Source: Kalaharituber pfeilii (lineage: Eukaryota; Ascomycota; Pezizomycetes; Pezizales; Pezizaceae). Taken from it: a stretch of 64,000 nucleotides of DNA. Positions 45,201 through 56,189 of the stretch are shown piece by piece. A program made the translations under genes and the position numbers. A model generated the notes under the pieces. It saw only the letters and a list, made by a program, of their open reading frames with translations, did not search any database and had not been told where the DNA came from. The stretch's first letter is position 1. Each line of letters starts with the position of its first letter. The DNA lies in the NCBI GenBank assembly GCA_015179045.1, contig WHUZ01000125.1, positions 1-64,000 on the forward strand. Direction: 5' to 3'.

Positions 45201-45339
45201 TAGCTAGATTAGCTCCCAATAGTAACTAGACTACTATAATAGCATGATACAACTACACTAGGTATAGTACAAGTTGCTGATTAATCTAGTTCTAGCTAGT
45301 GTATTAATACTGTAAAAATTGCCCCTACTTATATATTGA

Positions 45340-45570
45340 ATTCAGGAGTCAATTTAGGGCTCAATTCCAAACTCAATTGAGGAGTTAATTCAGAAGTTAA
45401 TTCAGGGCTCAATTTGGTAGTTAATTCAGAAGTCAATTCTAGAGTCTATTTAAGAGTCAATTTTTATAGAAAGTTCTTATTTATTCTTTTTTATATATTA
45501 TTGTACTTCTTTATGCTTCTTCATACTTCTTTATACTTTATTATTCTTCTTCATGCTTATTCATCTTGCT
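45340..45570. repeat. short-period repeats (about 14 bp)
   Basis: First about ten copies of TTAATTCAGAAGTC-like units (45340-45465), then CTTCTTTATACTTC-like units (45500-45570). Confidence 0.65.
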
Positions 45571-45619
45571 TCATCTTCTTTATCCTTTATACAACCTACT
45601 CATATATATTAACAGGTCT

Positions 45620-46780
45620 CACTTGATAGTACGAAATACTGTATAATAAGCTCTATTAACTAGTATAGTAAGTCTCTGTCAATACTGTGAGATATATAAA
45701 TATGAGCTTAATTTCACAGGTACTATAGGGCTCGATGTGAGATATAGTAATATCAGCTAGATTTACAAGTATGGCAGATTCCTTTTAGAGCTATGAGATT
45801 TGTTAGTAGGAGCTCAAACTGATATTGAGATTACTGTAAGGCACTTTTGATAGTACAAGAATAGCAGCAAGAGTTTAATTTCATAGGTATAGTAGGTCTT
45901 CATCTATAGCATGATATATAATAGTATAAGATTAACATGATACTATAAGGCTCTTCTGCCAGTATAAGATATTACAAATTTAGCTCAATTTACTAGTATA
46001 GTAAGTCACTATCAATGTTTAGATATATGAATATAAGATGAATCTGACATGTACTATAGAGCCAAATCAACAATATAAGAATAGCAGAATAAGGTCAATA
46101 TCATAGGTATAGTGAGTTTCTGTCAATATTATAGAATATATAAGTATGGTAATAAAAGCTCAGTATGCAGGTATGATAAGTTCCTTTTAATATTACAAGA
46201 TAGATGAACATGAACTGAATTTGACATGTACTATAGAGTCCTTTGAATAGTATGAGAATAGGATAATAAGTATAATTTTATATATATGGTTTTTTATTTT
46301 TATTTTTATATAACCCTATTTATAGCTATTCACCATAGCAGGGCTCATACATATGGTAGGTCTCTTTCAATATCATAGAATATATAAATGTAAGCTAAAT
46401 CTGACATGTACTATAGAATAGAATCAATAATACTATAATAGTAGAATAAGGTCAATTTTATAGGTATATTAGGTCTCTTTTAATATTATAAGATATATAG
46501 ATATAAGCTTAATCTGTTAGCTACTAGTACTATGAGGCCCTTATAATAGTATAAGAATAGATGAATGAGTTCAATTAAGTAGGTATAGCAGCCCTTCCTC
46601 TATAGCACTTAATGTGGTATAAAAGGCTCAATCTATAGATATGTAATAGAGTATTTAGCATGGAGCTATTATGAAAGAGTATGAGAATACTGTAGAATAG
46701 TATGGTATAGAGTGTTGATAAAAAGGCATGATAATACAGTAGAGTGGTAGGATATAGAGTGGTCATGAAAGAGTATTTAT
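45620..46780. repeat. AT-rich satellite (left array, block 2) with higher-order periodicity
   Basis: Units of 55-60 bp continue; the phrase TCTGACATGTACTATAGA recurs near 46045, 46230 and 46405, suggesting a higher-order period near 180 bp. Relatives occur at 11500-11800. Confidence 0.7.
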
Positions 46781-46899
46781 ATATATTATGACAGCTAGAA
46801 ATGTATAAATAATTTAATATATACTGAATTAAGAATATATGAAGATATGTAAACAGAGTTGACAATATAGTACTACTATTATAGTATATCCCCAATGAG

Positions 46900-47180
46900 A
46901 CCCTAAAGGAAATTACATTCCTAATAAGCTTAATCATATGAACAGCTTACTCAATGATATCCACCAGATTATGTATATCTCTAATAAGCCTAATTATGTC
47001 AATAGCATACTCAATAACATCTACTAGGTTGTGTATATTATTAACGAGACTCATTAGGTGACCTGCATTATTAATGAGACACACTAGATGACTAGCATAT
47101 TAAAGGGGCCTATTAGGTCACCTGTGTTACCAACAAGGCCTATTAAATTAACTATGTCCCTAAGAAGTCATTCAGTAGAA
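46900..47180. repeat. degenerate repeats around CTAATAAGCCTAATTA and GAGACTCATTAGGTGACC
   Basis: Two copies of a ~60-bp unit followed by four copies of a 30-36-bp unit. Confidence 0.6.
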
Positions 47181-47784
47181 TGTACCTAGTGTATTGGGAA
47201 TATAGTAGTAGGAACTTATATATTTGTAAGATGTGGAGCCAAAGTAGAGTGTTATAAAGTCAAGTTTGTACTCCAGCACCCTAGTATTGTAGTGCTCATA
47301 ATACTGAGAATGTAAACTTCCTTTCTTCCTAATGATTAGGGTAATAAGGAATAAAAAAAAAAAGAAGTTAGAAATGGAATCAAGTTACTGACCTAGAATA
47401 CAGATATATCTATTATAAAGGTACAGCATAGACCTAACCTATAAACTTAAGTTTGTAAAGTATTAATACTTATCTTAGATATATACTAAGGTATGAAATA
47501 GGAAAGTATTTAAAAAGTCAAAATACTACAAATATAGTAGTATGTCTTATAATAAACAGGTAAAGGTCTTACTAACTACCTTCAATATCAAAGACTAATT
47601 AGAGGCATAGTTTATAGTTAAGATATTGTGGAATATTATCTTAAGTATAATTATAATAAAATAAGTTACTAAAGTTAAGGCAAGAGATCTACTAATACTA
47701 AGCTGTATGACTTATATTCTTTCAACAAATTAAAGAATAATAGCTAACAGGTACTCAGGACGTGTGCTCTAAGAAGGGAAGTAC
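47181..47784. other. decayed sequence upstream of the C 3' LTR
   Basis: AT-rich and without a readable ORF. It ends in AAGAAGGGAAG (47771-47781), a possible polypurine tract of element C. It may be the remnant of C integrase but nothing proves this. Confidence 0.35.
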
Positions 47785-48367
47785 TATTATAGGTATAACT
47801 ATTCTCATACTATAATACTATCTTATTTAAGTCTTATCAAAAGGTACTACTAACTATAAAGCCTACCAGTTAGAAGTTTAGCTAACCTGATACTAGTCAG
47901 ATTTATAATAGTAGAACTTCTTCAGTTAAGAGGTAAGTAACTACTAAGATTAGTAATCTTGGTTACTAACTCTTCTGTCAGCTCCTATTGTACTATTTGT
48001 TATATAATAACCTTTTCTTATTTTTTCTTTATTATTAGTCTTTACATAGCAATTGGAGTTATAATAGTATTTTGAGATAGAGGCTTATATTAGAGATTTT
48101 AAGTTCTTATATTTATTGTCTTAGAATTCATTATAAAGGTTAGTTAAAAAGAAAAGCTATAACTTAGTATTTTTTAGGGTTCAGCTTAATTCTCAGAATT
48201 CTTTCAAGCTAAATTTATTAACAGCTTTGAAGAACTATATTTTATATAAATAGAAGCCTAATCTATTAGAGTTAGAAGGATAAGGACCCGGAATTCAATC
48301 CTAATAATTATAAAGCTTTCTTACTATCTTAACTTCTTCATTTTCTATAACTTATATTTAATTATAT

Positions 48368-49587
48368 TATTATAACCTAGTAATTTAAATAACTAACTAT
48401 GAAAGTTGTTTTCTAAATTCCTATATCCTAAACTTTTACTTACCCTGAAATGATTACAAAGTATATATTACTAACAAATCATGTAATAAGCAAAGTACTT
48501 ACTTAGTTTTAAGATTTAGTCATGTACGATAAGCTATCTTTAAAGATACTATCAATAATACTATTATTTTAAGGAAAATTGCATTAAGTCAACTAGTGAG
48601 TCAATAGCAATGAGTCAAATAGTGACTCAAGAGAAATAAGTCAAATAGTAACTTAAAGAAATATGTAGTAAGTTAAACAACTTGATTCATAGCAACTATT
48701 ATGTATTTAAATAGGAAAATGAGAGCCTTGGTAGTGCATATTTAAGAGCTCTATTCTGCTCTCAGAAGCAGATCTTTAGAGTTGTTTACTCAGAGCATAT
48801 AGTAGTACCTTCACTCTGAGAATTCTGAAGCTATCTGAGTTCGATAGTTTTAGTATGGATAGGACACAATTTAAAGCAATCAAACTTATCTCTCCTTCCA
48901 CTTCACTAGTGAATAGTTATAGATTCTACAGTAATTGTATTCCTAATAGAAGCCCATCTTTATTCTCTATAGTTTGTATTCTAACTGGAATATATTCAAT
49001 AAAACTATTAGGCACTCTATTCTATTGTCAATAAAGGATAATTCAGGTATTATTCAAATTCAGAGACAACTAATCAGAAGAACAAATCCTTAAAAACTTC
49101 TCAAAAGATAGAAAAGCAAAGATAGAATTTATTTAGTATATCAGTCAGGAAGAAACAATACTATACTAACTACAAATAACTCTCTTATACTTTTTAGTAG
49201 AAAACCTATTTTAGGGACTTTAGGAGAACTATCTATTTAGAGACTTTTGGACCCTTTCCTAGAAGTATTAAATAGGTTTCCTAACAGAAAAAGAATAAGG
49301 AGATAATAAAACAGATAAAGAAACCTCTTCCTTTTTCCTCTACCTATACTTAAGGTAATCAGAGATACACTAAAAGGAAAATAGGAAAATAAATATACTA
49401 ATAAAACAGAACAGAATTATAAGACCAACCTTATCAGTAGTAAGAGGAAGAATAACGAAACCTTTCTGCCCTTTCAAAGTACCAGAGCCTGTTAAACTAG
49501 GTAGTTTATAGGCTCTAGGGAAATAAAAAACTAGTATCTCTGCAACCTGTTGAGGATTACCTCCGAGTTAGCATTGAGAAACCTTAA
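48368..49587 (+). mobile_element. fragment of a second D-family element (D2): 5' LTR and leader
   Basis: 48368-48889 matches the D1 5' LTR read on its own sense strand (TTGGTAGTG...TATCTGAGTTCGATAG, ...AAAGCAATCA), and 48890-49587 matches the D1 leader (9840 down to about 9120). It is strongly AT-shifted. It ends inside the region corresponding to the last intron of the antisense gene. Confidence 0.72.
49268..49546 (-). pseudogene. relic of the antisense membrane-protein gene in D2
   Basis: On the minus strand, after an intron-like acceptor (CAACAG, exon starts GTTGCAGAG as in D1), the reading VAEILVFYFPRA leads to a hydrophobic run (VGLIILFCFISIFIFLFSF). This is followed by a charged RKKEEV and a Ser/Pro tail (LLSPYSFS). 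This matches the order in D1: VAE...FPRA, membrane helix, REEEV, LSSPPSYS. Two stops interrupt it. Confidence 0.6.
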
Positions 49588-49650
49588 TATATATTTTATG
49601 ATATACTTAATTATTTAGTAAATGGCTTACCTTTAATATACCCCATAACA

Positions 49651-50696
49651 GGAGTAAACTTTTAGGAATAGAATATAATAGAATATAGTTTGCTATCTTC
49701 TTACTTCTGACTTAGTATTTCTCTAAGTACAAAGTTACTTGTATTCATTTCCAAAATAATTTTGTATTCTAGGTAATAGTATGCTAGAATCAGAGTAGTC
49801 ATGAAAGCTTTCTTAAGTTGTTCAAAAGCTTCCTCTTACAAAGGTTTCCAGACTAGCTTTGCCTCTTTTTTTAAGTAGTCGAGTTAGAGATAAATATATC
49901 TTACTATAGTTCTTACTAAAGTATTAGTAAAAGTTAACAAACTTTAGAAAGAATTATATATCTATCTTTAAGTTAGAGTATTTATTGGTACTAGAGGTTT
50001 TTCAATTAAGAATAGCCTAAATTTTATCAATAAATATTGAGATTCCTTTCTCTAAGATATGATAACCTAAAAATATAACTTCCTTTATATAGTACTTATA
50101 TTTTTCCTTATATATAGCAAAACTATTTTCTTGTAGCCTATACAATACCTCTACTAGGATTATATTGTATTCTTCTAGAGTTTTGGTATATATTAGTAAG
50201 TTATCAATATATACCAGTATATCCTAATCAATTATATCTTTGAAGATTTTATTCATAAACTCTTAGAAGGTTGTTAGTATATTACAGAGTCTGAATAGTA
50301 TAACTATGTATTCATAGTAGTCATACTAAGTTCTAAAGGCTATCTTCTACTTATTCCCTTTGGCAATTCATACTAAGTTATATCTATTCTTTTAGTTAAG
50401 AGTAGTAAAGTATTTGCCCTTGCAAAGTCAGTCTTAGAGTTCTACTATTAGTAGAAGAGAGTAGTAGTTCTGAATAGTAATTCAGTTTAGGCCTTTATAG
50501 TTGACACATATACAGAGTTTGCTATTCTTTTTCAGAATGAATAGAATAGATATATCTGTTAGAGATTATAAGAGTCAGATCTTTTTTTCTTTTAATATTT
50601 ATTCAATATATTCTTTAAGTATCTCTAACTCTTTCTTACTTAGTCAATAGATAGGTCTTTATGGAGGTTGTTGTCCTTCTTGTAGACGTATACAGT
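49651..50696 (-). pseudogene. element E pol, N-terminal half: reverse transcriptase
   Basis: The minus strand from 50696 reads ELEILKEYIEQILKEKKI, LRICVNYKGLNQITIQNYY, TLNQKNRYNLV, VYIDNLLIY (50200-50211; YLDD with the second Asp changed to Asn), VIFLGYHILEKGISI and the start of RNase H (IFYS-stop-KFTP) at 49651. The protein continues at 18217 with AKINYNIFNKEIL. Heavily decayed; stops are nearly all at expected Gln codons. Confidence 0.82.
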
Positions 50697-50906
50697 AGTT
50701 ATAGGTATAATTACTCTTATACTATAATACCATCTCATTTAAGTATTATTAAAAGGTACTACCAACTATAAAGGCTATCAGTTGGAAGTTTAGCTAACCC
50801 AATACTAGTCAGATCTATAGTAGTAGAACTTCTTCACTTAAAAAGTAAGTAACTACTAAGATTAGCAATCTTGATTACTAACTCTTTTAGTAGCTCCTAT
50901 TGTATT
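50697..50906 (+). repeat. truncated C-family LTR
   Basis: Homologous to the first ~210 bp of the LTR at 18223 (TATAGGTATAATTACTCTTATACTATAAT...). It lies directly upstream, in E orientation, of the RT coding start. Confidence 0.75.
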
Positions 50907-51530
50907 AGCAAAAATAATTTTTTCTGTCTGAGTATACTAGATACACTAAGTATATAGAGTGCTTCTAATGCAAACTTATACCCTCAGTACTCCTCATTTA
51001 AGCTAAATATTCTAGGTGTTATTCTTCTTTCTGAGTGCGGCTTTATATATATTTGCCTTCTTAATATTAATGCACCTATAATAGGTGTTAGTACTCCAAC
51101 TAGTTGCTTTATCTTCACCTGTGATAAACCTACTATCTGTATAAGCATTATTAATATAATATTATACTATAAGTTCATCTACAATAAGTCTATTTCTAGA
51201 ATTTTGCCCACAATTAGGTTCTAGCTGATACTTCATCCTATAATAGGAACTATTACTAATACTACATTTGTAATAAGGCTTATACTCTTTGCTTTATTTA
51301 GAATATTCTTGCTCTTATAGCCTGTATTTACTCGTAGTTAGTAGCAGAATTTTGTATATATTTATAGAAAATCCTAATATGTAGAAAAAAAATGTATGAT
51401 TCATAGATAGTGAAATATAACAATCAAGACAGTGAAAAATTCTGAACTTTAAAAGAAAAATATATAACTACATAATAAAGATATAAACTGATAATATATA
51501 AAAGATAGTAGGGAAAAATGACCTAATAGA
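50907..51530. other. unclassified AT-rich segment
   Basis: It begins AGCAAAAATAATTTTTTCTGTCTG, a string that recurs (AGCAAAAAAAATTTTTCTGTCTG) at 52857-52885, suggesting an end of a small repeated element. No ORF. Confidence 0.35.
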
Positions 51531-52540
51531 ATACTATATAATATATTCAAGCTCCTCTCATACTTGTCAATAGAACTTATACTATAGGATATGGTACCAT
51601 CAAGAGGGGCCTACTATAGCTGTTAAATTCAGCTTATTCTAACTAATTACATAGTATTAAGAGGGCCTATTATCATAGCCTGTTAGGTAGTATATACATA
51701 ATGAAATAAAAAAAAATAAAAAAACAAGAGAGCCTGCCATACTTATTAGTAAAGCTTATTATGTAGTATATTGAGTACTATCAAAAGGGCCTGCTATACT
51801 CATTAGTAGAGCTTATTGTATAGTATATTGAGTACTATTAAGAAGGTCTATCATATCTATTAAATTAAGCTTATAGTACTATATTATAGGCCAATAAGAG
51901 AGGCTACTATACTTATTAATTGAGTTCATCATGTAGCATGTCGAGCACTAACAGAAGCTACCACACCTGTTAATAGAGCTCATTCTGTAGCATATTGAGT
52001 GCCATCGAGCAAGCCTGCTATACCTATTAAGTTGAGCTTATATTACTATATTATATACTGGTAAGAGGAGCTGCTATACATATTAATTAAGCCCATTCTG
52101 TAGTATGTCGAGTATTAAGAGAGACTACTATACCTATTAATAGAGCTCATTCTATAGTATATCGAGTGTTATTGAGAGGGCTTGCCATACTTGTTAAGTT
52201 GAGCTTATATTACTATATTATATACTAGTGAGAGGGGCTACTATATCTGTTAATTGAGCCTATTCTATAATATATTGAGTACTGAAAGAGGCTGCCATAC
52301 CTGTCAATAGAGCTTATTCTGTACCATATCAAGTACTATCGAGAGGATCTGCCATACCTGTTAAGTTGAGCTTATATTACTATCTTATATGCCAGCAAAA
52401 GAGGCTATTATACCTATTAATAGTACTCATTTTATAGTAGATTATACTATTATAGGCATTGTTATGGGAGGCCTGCCATACTTATCAAATTAAGCTTATA
52501 TTGCTATGTCTTGTGCTATTAAGTATAATAGAGGGGAGTG
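51530..52540. repeat. AT-rich satellite, right array block 1 (inverted)
   Basis: About 16 imperfect units of GGCCTGCTATACCTGTTAATAGAGCT...GTAGTATATTGAGTACTATCAAGAG, the reverse-complement form of the array at 43765-46560. Confidence 0.8.
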
Positions 52541-53260
52541 TATATAGGTATAGATAGAAGCAAAGAGATAACTACCTAATCTTCAAGTGTAAGGAGGTAG
52601 AATACTCAGTAGGATGGGAAAAGTAGGAAGCTATAGATAAGAAAGAGTGGAAAGAAAAGGAAGAGGTAAATGTACTTAGGTACTAGAAAGTTTTTTAGAT
52701 TGCAGAAGTTTTAAAGAAGGAGGAGATAAATTTTTCTTTGTTCGAGTATAGTAGCAGAGGTATAGTATAGTTATTTTAACTAGTGGGGCAGGTTGTGCTT
52801 GAAGAGTACCTTAGAAACTTGGTATAAAACTAAAGTGGTTTTTTATATATAGAGCATCAGCAAAAAAAATTTTTCTGTCTGGTAGAACTACCTTACTCTG
52901 GGTATGCCGATTTGCTCTAAGTATCCAAAATACCCAGCAGATTGAAAAACTTGTATGCTGTATTCAATGTAAAATAAAACTATTTCTTATGCTCTATTAC
53001 CCCTAGTACATACAATTAACTTATCCTGCTCAGGATATAATTAATAATACCTCTTAGAACCTAGGTGTGCCTACTCTTATAAGCAGTATTGGGACCTATA
53101 TATAAGTAATACTATTCATACTATACTATACTATATGAATAACTGATTATTTATTTCCAGCTATTGTAATCTATATACTGGTACTATTTTATTACTCCAC
53201 TATACTATACTATTATCTATTGCTCTACTACTCTAGCTCTTTTATATAAATATAGCTATA
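52541..53260. other. interruption of the satellite, possible coding relic
   Basis: A purine-rich stretch at 52560-52760 gives a plus-strand frame with KCKEVEYSVGWEK and EWKEKEEVNVLRY interrupted by TAG codons, reminiscent of LINE C-termini but not identified. From 52857 AT-rich unique sequence follows. Confidence 0.25.
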
Positions 53261-53269
53261 TCTCACTCC

Positions 53270-53894
53270 ATCAATAAGACCTACTATACCTGTCAAATGT
53301 AGCTCATATTCTATATTTTATACCTTCAAGTAAGGCCGAATATACCTGTTAAAGACTATATTCTATAGCATATTATACCATCAAGAGGGCCTGCCAGACC
53401 TATGCAGTTGATCTCATATTCTTATATCTTGTGCCCTTAAGAGAGACTTACTATACCTATTAATTAAGCTGATTCTGCTTTATTTTGTGACATGGTACGT
53501 GCCCTACTATACTGATCAATTGAACCTATTCTATAGGATATTATACTATTAAGAGAGACCTACCATACTTGTTAACAGAACTTATTCTGCAGTATATCAT
53601 ACGTTGTAGAAAGGGGCTACCATACTATTAAATTAAGCTTATATTTTTAGATTGCCTGCTATCAAGAGAGGCCTGTCATACCTATTAAAAGAGGTTATTC
53701 TATAGCATAGTATGCCATTGTAAGGGGCCTACCATGCCTGTGAATTGATCTTATTCTGCTTTATCTTACAACATAGGAAGTGCCCTGCTATACCTGTTAA
53801 TAGAACTCATTCTGCTATATCTTATGCACTATTGAGAGGGCTACTATACCTGTTAAGCTGAGCTCATGTTGCCATATCATATGCTACTGAGAAG
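53270..53894. repeat. AT-rich satellite, right array block 2 (inverted)
   Basis: Ten or so further units with TACTATACCTGTTAATAGAACTCATTCTG; ends directly at the A4 LTR. Confidence 0.78.
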
Positions 53895-54538
53895 TGTTAG
53901 CATAGGCATCACTGGACTTATGAGAGTGACTCTGGGTTCATGAAGGCAGTGAAGCAGATGACCTAAGGTTATATGAGACTGTTAAATGAGAGTTCAACTC
54001 AGAATACTGCTTGTATCTTGATTTTCTTCTAGCTAACTGTTTAGCTTATTTATATAGACTTCTGGCCATTATACATAACTAGTTAATTGACAGTAACATG
54101 ATGATAAATATGCTAAGGTATACAGGCAGAGAAATATAACAGAGGACATACATCAGAAAGGTCTATAATAGTAGGAAAGGTATGGACATAATAGAAACAT
54201 GCATTAGAAAGGTCTGCAGTAGCCAGAAAGATATAAATATAATAGAGGTATGCATTAGAAAGGTCTGCAGTAGCTAGAAAGGCATAAATGTAATGGAAGT
54301 ATATGTTAGAAAGGTTTGTGGTAGCTGGAAAGGTATGAACATAATAGAAACATGCATTAGGAAGGTCTATGATATATATACATATATTGGTAGGCTATGT
54401 ACAACTTTAACACATACTTTAGTAGGCAACCACTATTTACCAGTGGATATTGTCTAGGAGTAATCAGTCACATCTTTAGCATACATTTCTAGCAGTACGT
54501 CTAGAGCTAACTTCATAAGTCTTACCTTAGCTATAATA
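53895..54538 (-). repeat. 3' LTR of Gypsy copy A4, with internal 51-bp repeats
   Basis: Plus-strand text TGTTAGCATAGG...TTAGCTATAATA is the reverse complement of the A LTR. At 644 bp it is about 145 bp longer than A1's LTR because a 51-bp unit (GCATTAGAAAGGTCTGCAGT...) is repeated about four times at 54150-54365. A polypurine-like AATAGGAGGTAA (minus strand) abuts its inner side. Confidence 0.8.
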
Positions 54539-55132
54539 TTACCTCCTATTTTACAGTCTTTTTACCCCGAAAAGCTTCTAAAAATCTGAAAATCTATTCA
54601 GTAGGGCTAGTGTATACTTTTGTGTAGCTAAGAGTGTCAGCATACCCTATATGCAGAGTACTAGTAATTTATTGCAAGTACAATGACTAATAGTAAGACT
54701 GGTGTATTCTATACTTAATTTCAGTATTAGCCATTAAACTACTTCTCAGGTAAAACCCTGTGAGAAACTCTTAAAAGTATAGAAGGTATAACACTTATAT
54801 AAGATTATAGCTTTGCTAGCTAGAGCTTGGTAGTACTAAATAATATATCACAATGCCTGCAAAGCAGAGTCTTTTAGCTTTCATAAGTTTTTTATATAGA
54901 ATTCTATAAGAGATTCTAGTGGAAGTTGTAGGTTACTAATTGGCTCCTATATACTATCTTCATTGTACCCCTACTCATAGATTTGATATTTAACTTAGCC
55001 CCTAGATCTTGTAGCTGTTGACAGTATGGTCGATGTTATAGCAGAGTTCTTCTCATTGTTAAGGTTCATGTTATCATCTCGGGTTTGGGAAGGCTTGAGG
55101 AGAGTAATATATATAATTCTGTATCATTATAT
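54539..55132 (-). pseudogene. A4 integrase tail, left of nested B1
   Basis: Reverse-complement homolog of A1 37384-37941 (chromodomain end and 3' untranslated part). It breaks off at 55132 where B1 is inserted and continues at 62080. Confidence 0.7.
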
Positions 55133-55830
55133 TATTATGGACATGAGATGCTAGGCTCCAGTAGGTACTAGAAGGTACTAGATATTACGGCTATAGAGAT
55201 ATATACATTGCAGGCTGAAAGGACCATGGAGATAGATATGCTATGGGCCGGAATGGCTATAGAGATATATATATGGTGAGCCAGAGTAGCTACTGAGGTA
55301 TATATGCAGTGGACTGGAATGGCTTTGGAGGTATGTATACAGCAGACAGAAAGGATAGCTGTTTGGTATGGAGCGCGCAGTAGAGTGAAGTGACTCATGA
55401 GCGTAATGAGGAAATGATAGGTTTTAGAGTAATAGAGAACTAGAATACTACTTGTGTCTTGATTCTTTAACTGTGCTATTACCTGTGCTTAAATAGACTG
55501 AGTGCATCATATATAACTAGGTAAGCAAATAAAGAAATGGCAATTCAACAATGCCAATAATCATAATAAAGAAACATGCAATATAGTACAGATGCTAGAT
55601 AATAACATGTACTAGGGCATGTACGCATATTAGCTTTATAAACCGAGTGCCAGGCATAAAGAACCTTACAATCAATAGTGACACATACTTCCTTAGTACT
55701 ACTCTATTCAAACATAAAGAATCCTCTGCCAAGCCTAATGGGTGATTAGTCCATTCTAACAGCACTGGCTTTGCTAAGGACTTAGGATAAGTGTTTCCCT
55801 GCTCAGGTAAGTCTCACCTTAGCCATAACA
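55133..55830 (-). repeat. 3' LTR of B1, with 33-bp internal repeats
   Basis: Plus-strand text TATTATGGACATGAG to CCATAACA. Five units of 30-36 bp (GCTATAGAGATATATAY...GGMATG type) at 55190-55360 lie downstream of a TATA-like TATTTAAGC on the minus strand (55480-55490). A polypurine AACAGGGGGTAA (minus strand) follows at 55831-55842. Confidence 0.88.
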
Positions 55831-56189
55831 TTACCCCCTGTTCTAGAGCAGTCGTCTCGACTAACAATCACTGAAAAGTAACCCAAACTAATCAGTATTA
55901 TAAGTAATATATATCAGCTCTCTTGCGAGAGTCAAAAAGGGTGGCTAATGCAATTATCAGTGTACCTTATACGCAAGGCCTCTCATAGGAATTCACTCAT
56001 CTGTAGCTGATGGTGAGACTTATGAGTCTCAAGCACTCATTCATCAGTCAGTAAGGCTATTAAAAACCTTAATGAAGATAAAACCTAGTGGGAAAAAATT
56101 CTTCATAAGAAAAAGGTACTTACATACCACATTATACAAGTAGCCCGGCTTTAGCCATCGATGTCTTATTAGACTGTAGAGTCTCAAGG

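Larger units (their letters stand above)
47785..49650 (+). repeat. 3' LTR of element C, split by a D2 insertion
   Basis: 47785-48367 matches 18223-18810, and 49588-49650 matches the last 60 bp of that LTR, ending CCCATAACA. The intervening 1.2 kb is a fragment of a D-family element. The 5 bp after it are GGAGT, against AAGGT before 18223; both derive from GGGGT by G-to-A changes. Confidence 0.82.

Noticed and set aside
55168..55398. 76-codon minus-strand gene
   Set aside because: It lies wholly within the B LTR repeat block; kept only as a speculative finding about repeat length.
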